Assembly (NCBI RefSeq): GCF_014235765.1
Contig: NZ_JACMYH010000004.1
Coordinates: 330,067 to 394,066 of the forward strand
Direction of reading: 5' to 3'
Origin: Pseudomonas baltica
GTDB lineage: Bacteria; Pseudomonadota; Gammaproteobacteria; Pseudomonadales; Pseudomonadaceae
Length of the DNA stretch: 64,000 bases
Positions 63,983-64,000 of this stretch are shown here, in pieces. The notes under the pieces are model-generated. The model was not told the DNA's origin, ran no database searches, and saw only the letters and a list, made by a program, of their open reading frames with translations. Position 1 is the stretch's first letter, and the number at the start of each line of letters is the position of its first letter. The translations under genes and the position numbers were made by a program.

Positions 63983-64000
63983 AGCCGCGCTTCGGTCTGC

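Overview
The window is chromosomal DNA of a gamma-proteobacterium and almost certainly a Pseudomonas of the P. putida/fluorescens lineage. The evidence is gene order (bioB-F-H-C-D with modE and two fadE-type genes; thiC-cytX; nudF-yqiB-cpdA-yqiA-parE-parC; serB-fimW-psd-rhdA-motAB-rsgA-orn; queG-nnrD-tsaE-amiB-mutL-miaA-hfq-hflX-hflK-hflC-hisZ-purA), high GC, REP/REPIN palindromes, a GacA box with an Rsm-type sRNA, and a PsrA operator. There are no rRNA or tRNA genes, prophages, insertion sequences or CRISPR arrays.

Layout. 1-1984: a PhoX phosphatase cut by the left edge, then a Phd/PIN toxin-antitoxin pair. 1991-6555: the biotin operon on the minus strand, whose bioC carries a REP palindrome inside its reading frame. 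6658-12014: comF, a ModE regulator and two large acyl-CoA dehydrogenases, the first behind a clear promoter with a PsrA box. 12018-12716: GacA box, RsmY-like sRNA with terminator, then four 124-bp tandem REPIN repeats. 12717-17921: tolC, then a TPP riboswitch controlling thiC, and the cytX transporter. 17890-28156: a DUF3298 lipoprotein, nudF-yqiB-cpdA-yqiA, parE and parC with two envelope or secreted protein genes between them, and a PqiC-like lipoprotein. 28217-38152: ytjB/ahpA, a short serB, a FimW-like gene, psd, rhdA, an HDOD protein, and motAB behind a sigma-28 promoter.

The conserved rsgA-orn pair (41080-42749) is flanked by two accessory blocks. Block A (38196-41086) has a TIR-like protein lacking the usual glutamate, a class III aminotransferase and a LysR regulator. 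Block B (42828-47845) has a MocR regulator divergent from a glutamine-amidotransferase/MOSC pair, a small unknown gene, and an AT-richer two-gene module: an AurF-type diiron oxygenase with all seven metal ligands, abutting its own flavin/2Fe-2S reductase. This orphan N-oxygenase module is the best candidate for an undescribed function. 47954-63982 returns to core genes and ends with a chemoreceptor.

Regulatory themes are fatty-acid sensing (PsrA), Gac/Rsm control, thiamine feedback, flagellar sigma-28 control and Hfq. Start sites were chosen from ribosome-binding sites, overlaps and remembered family N-termini. No database search was run.
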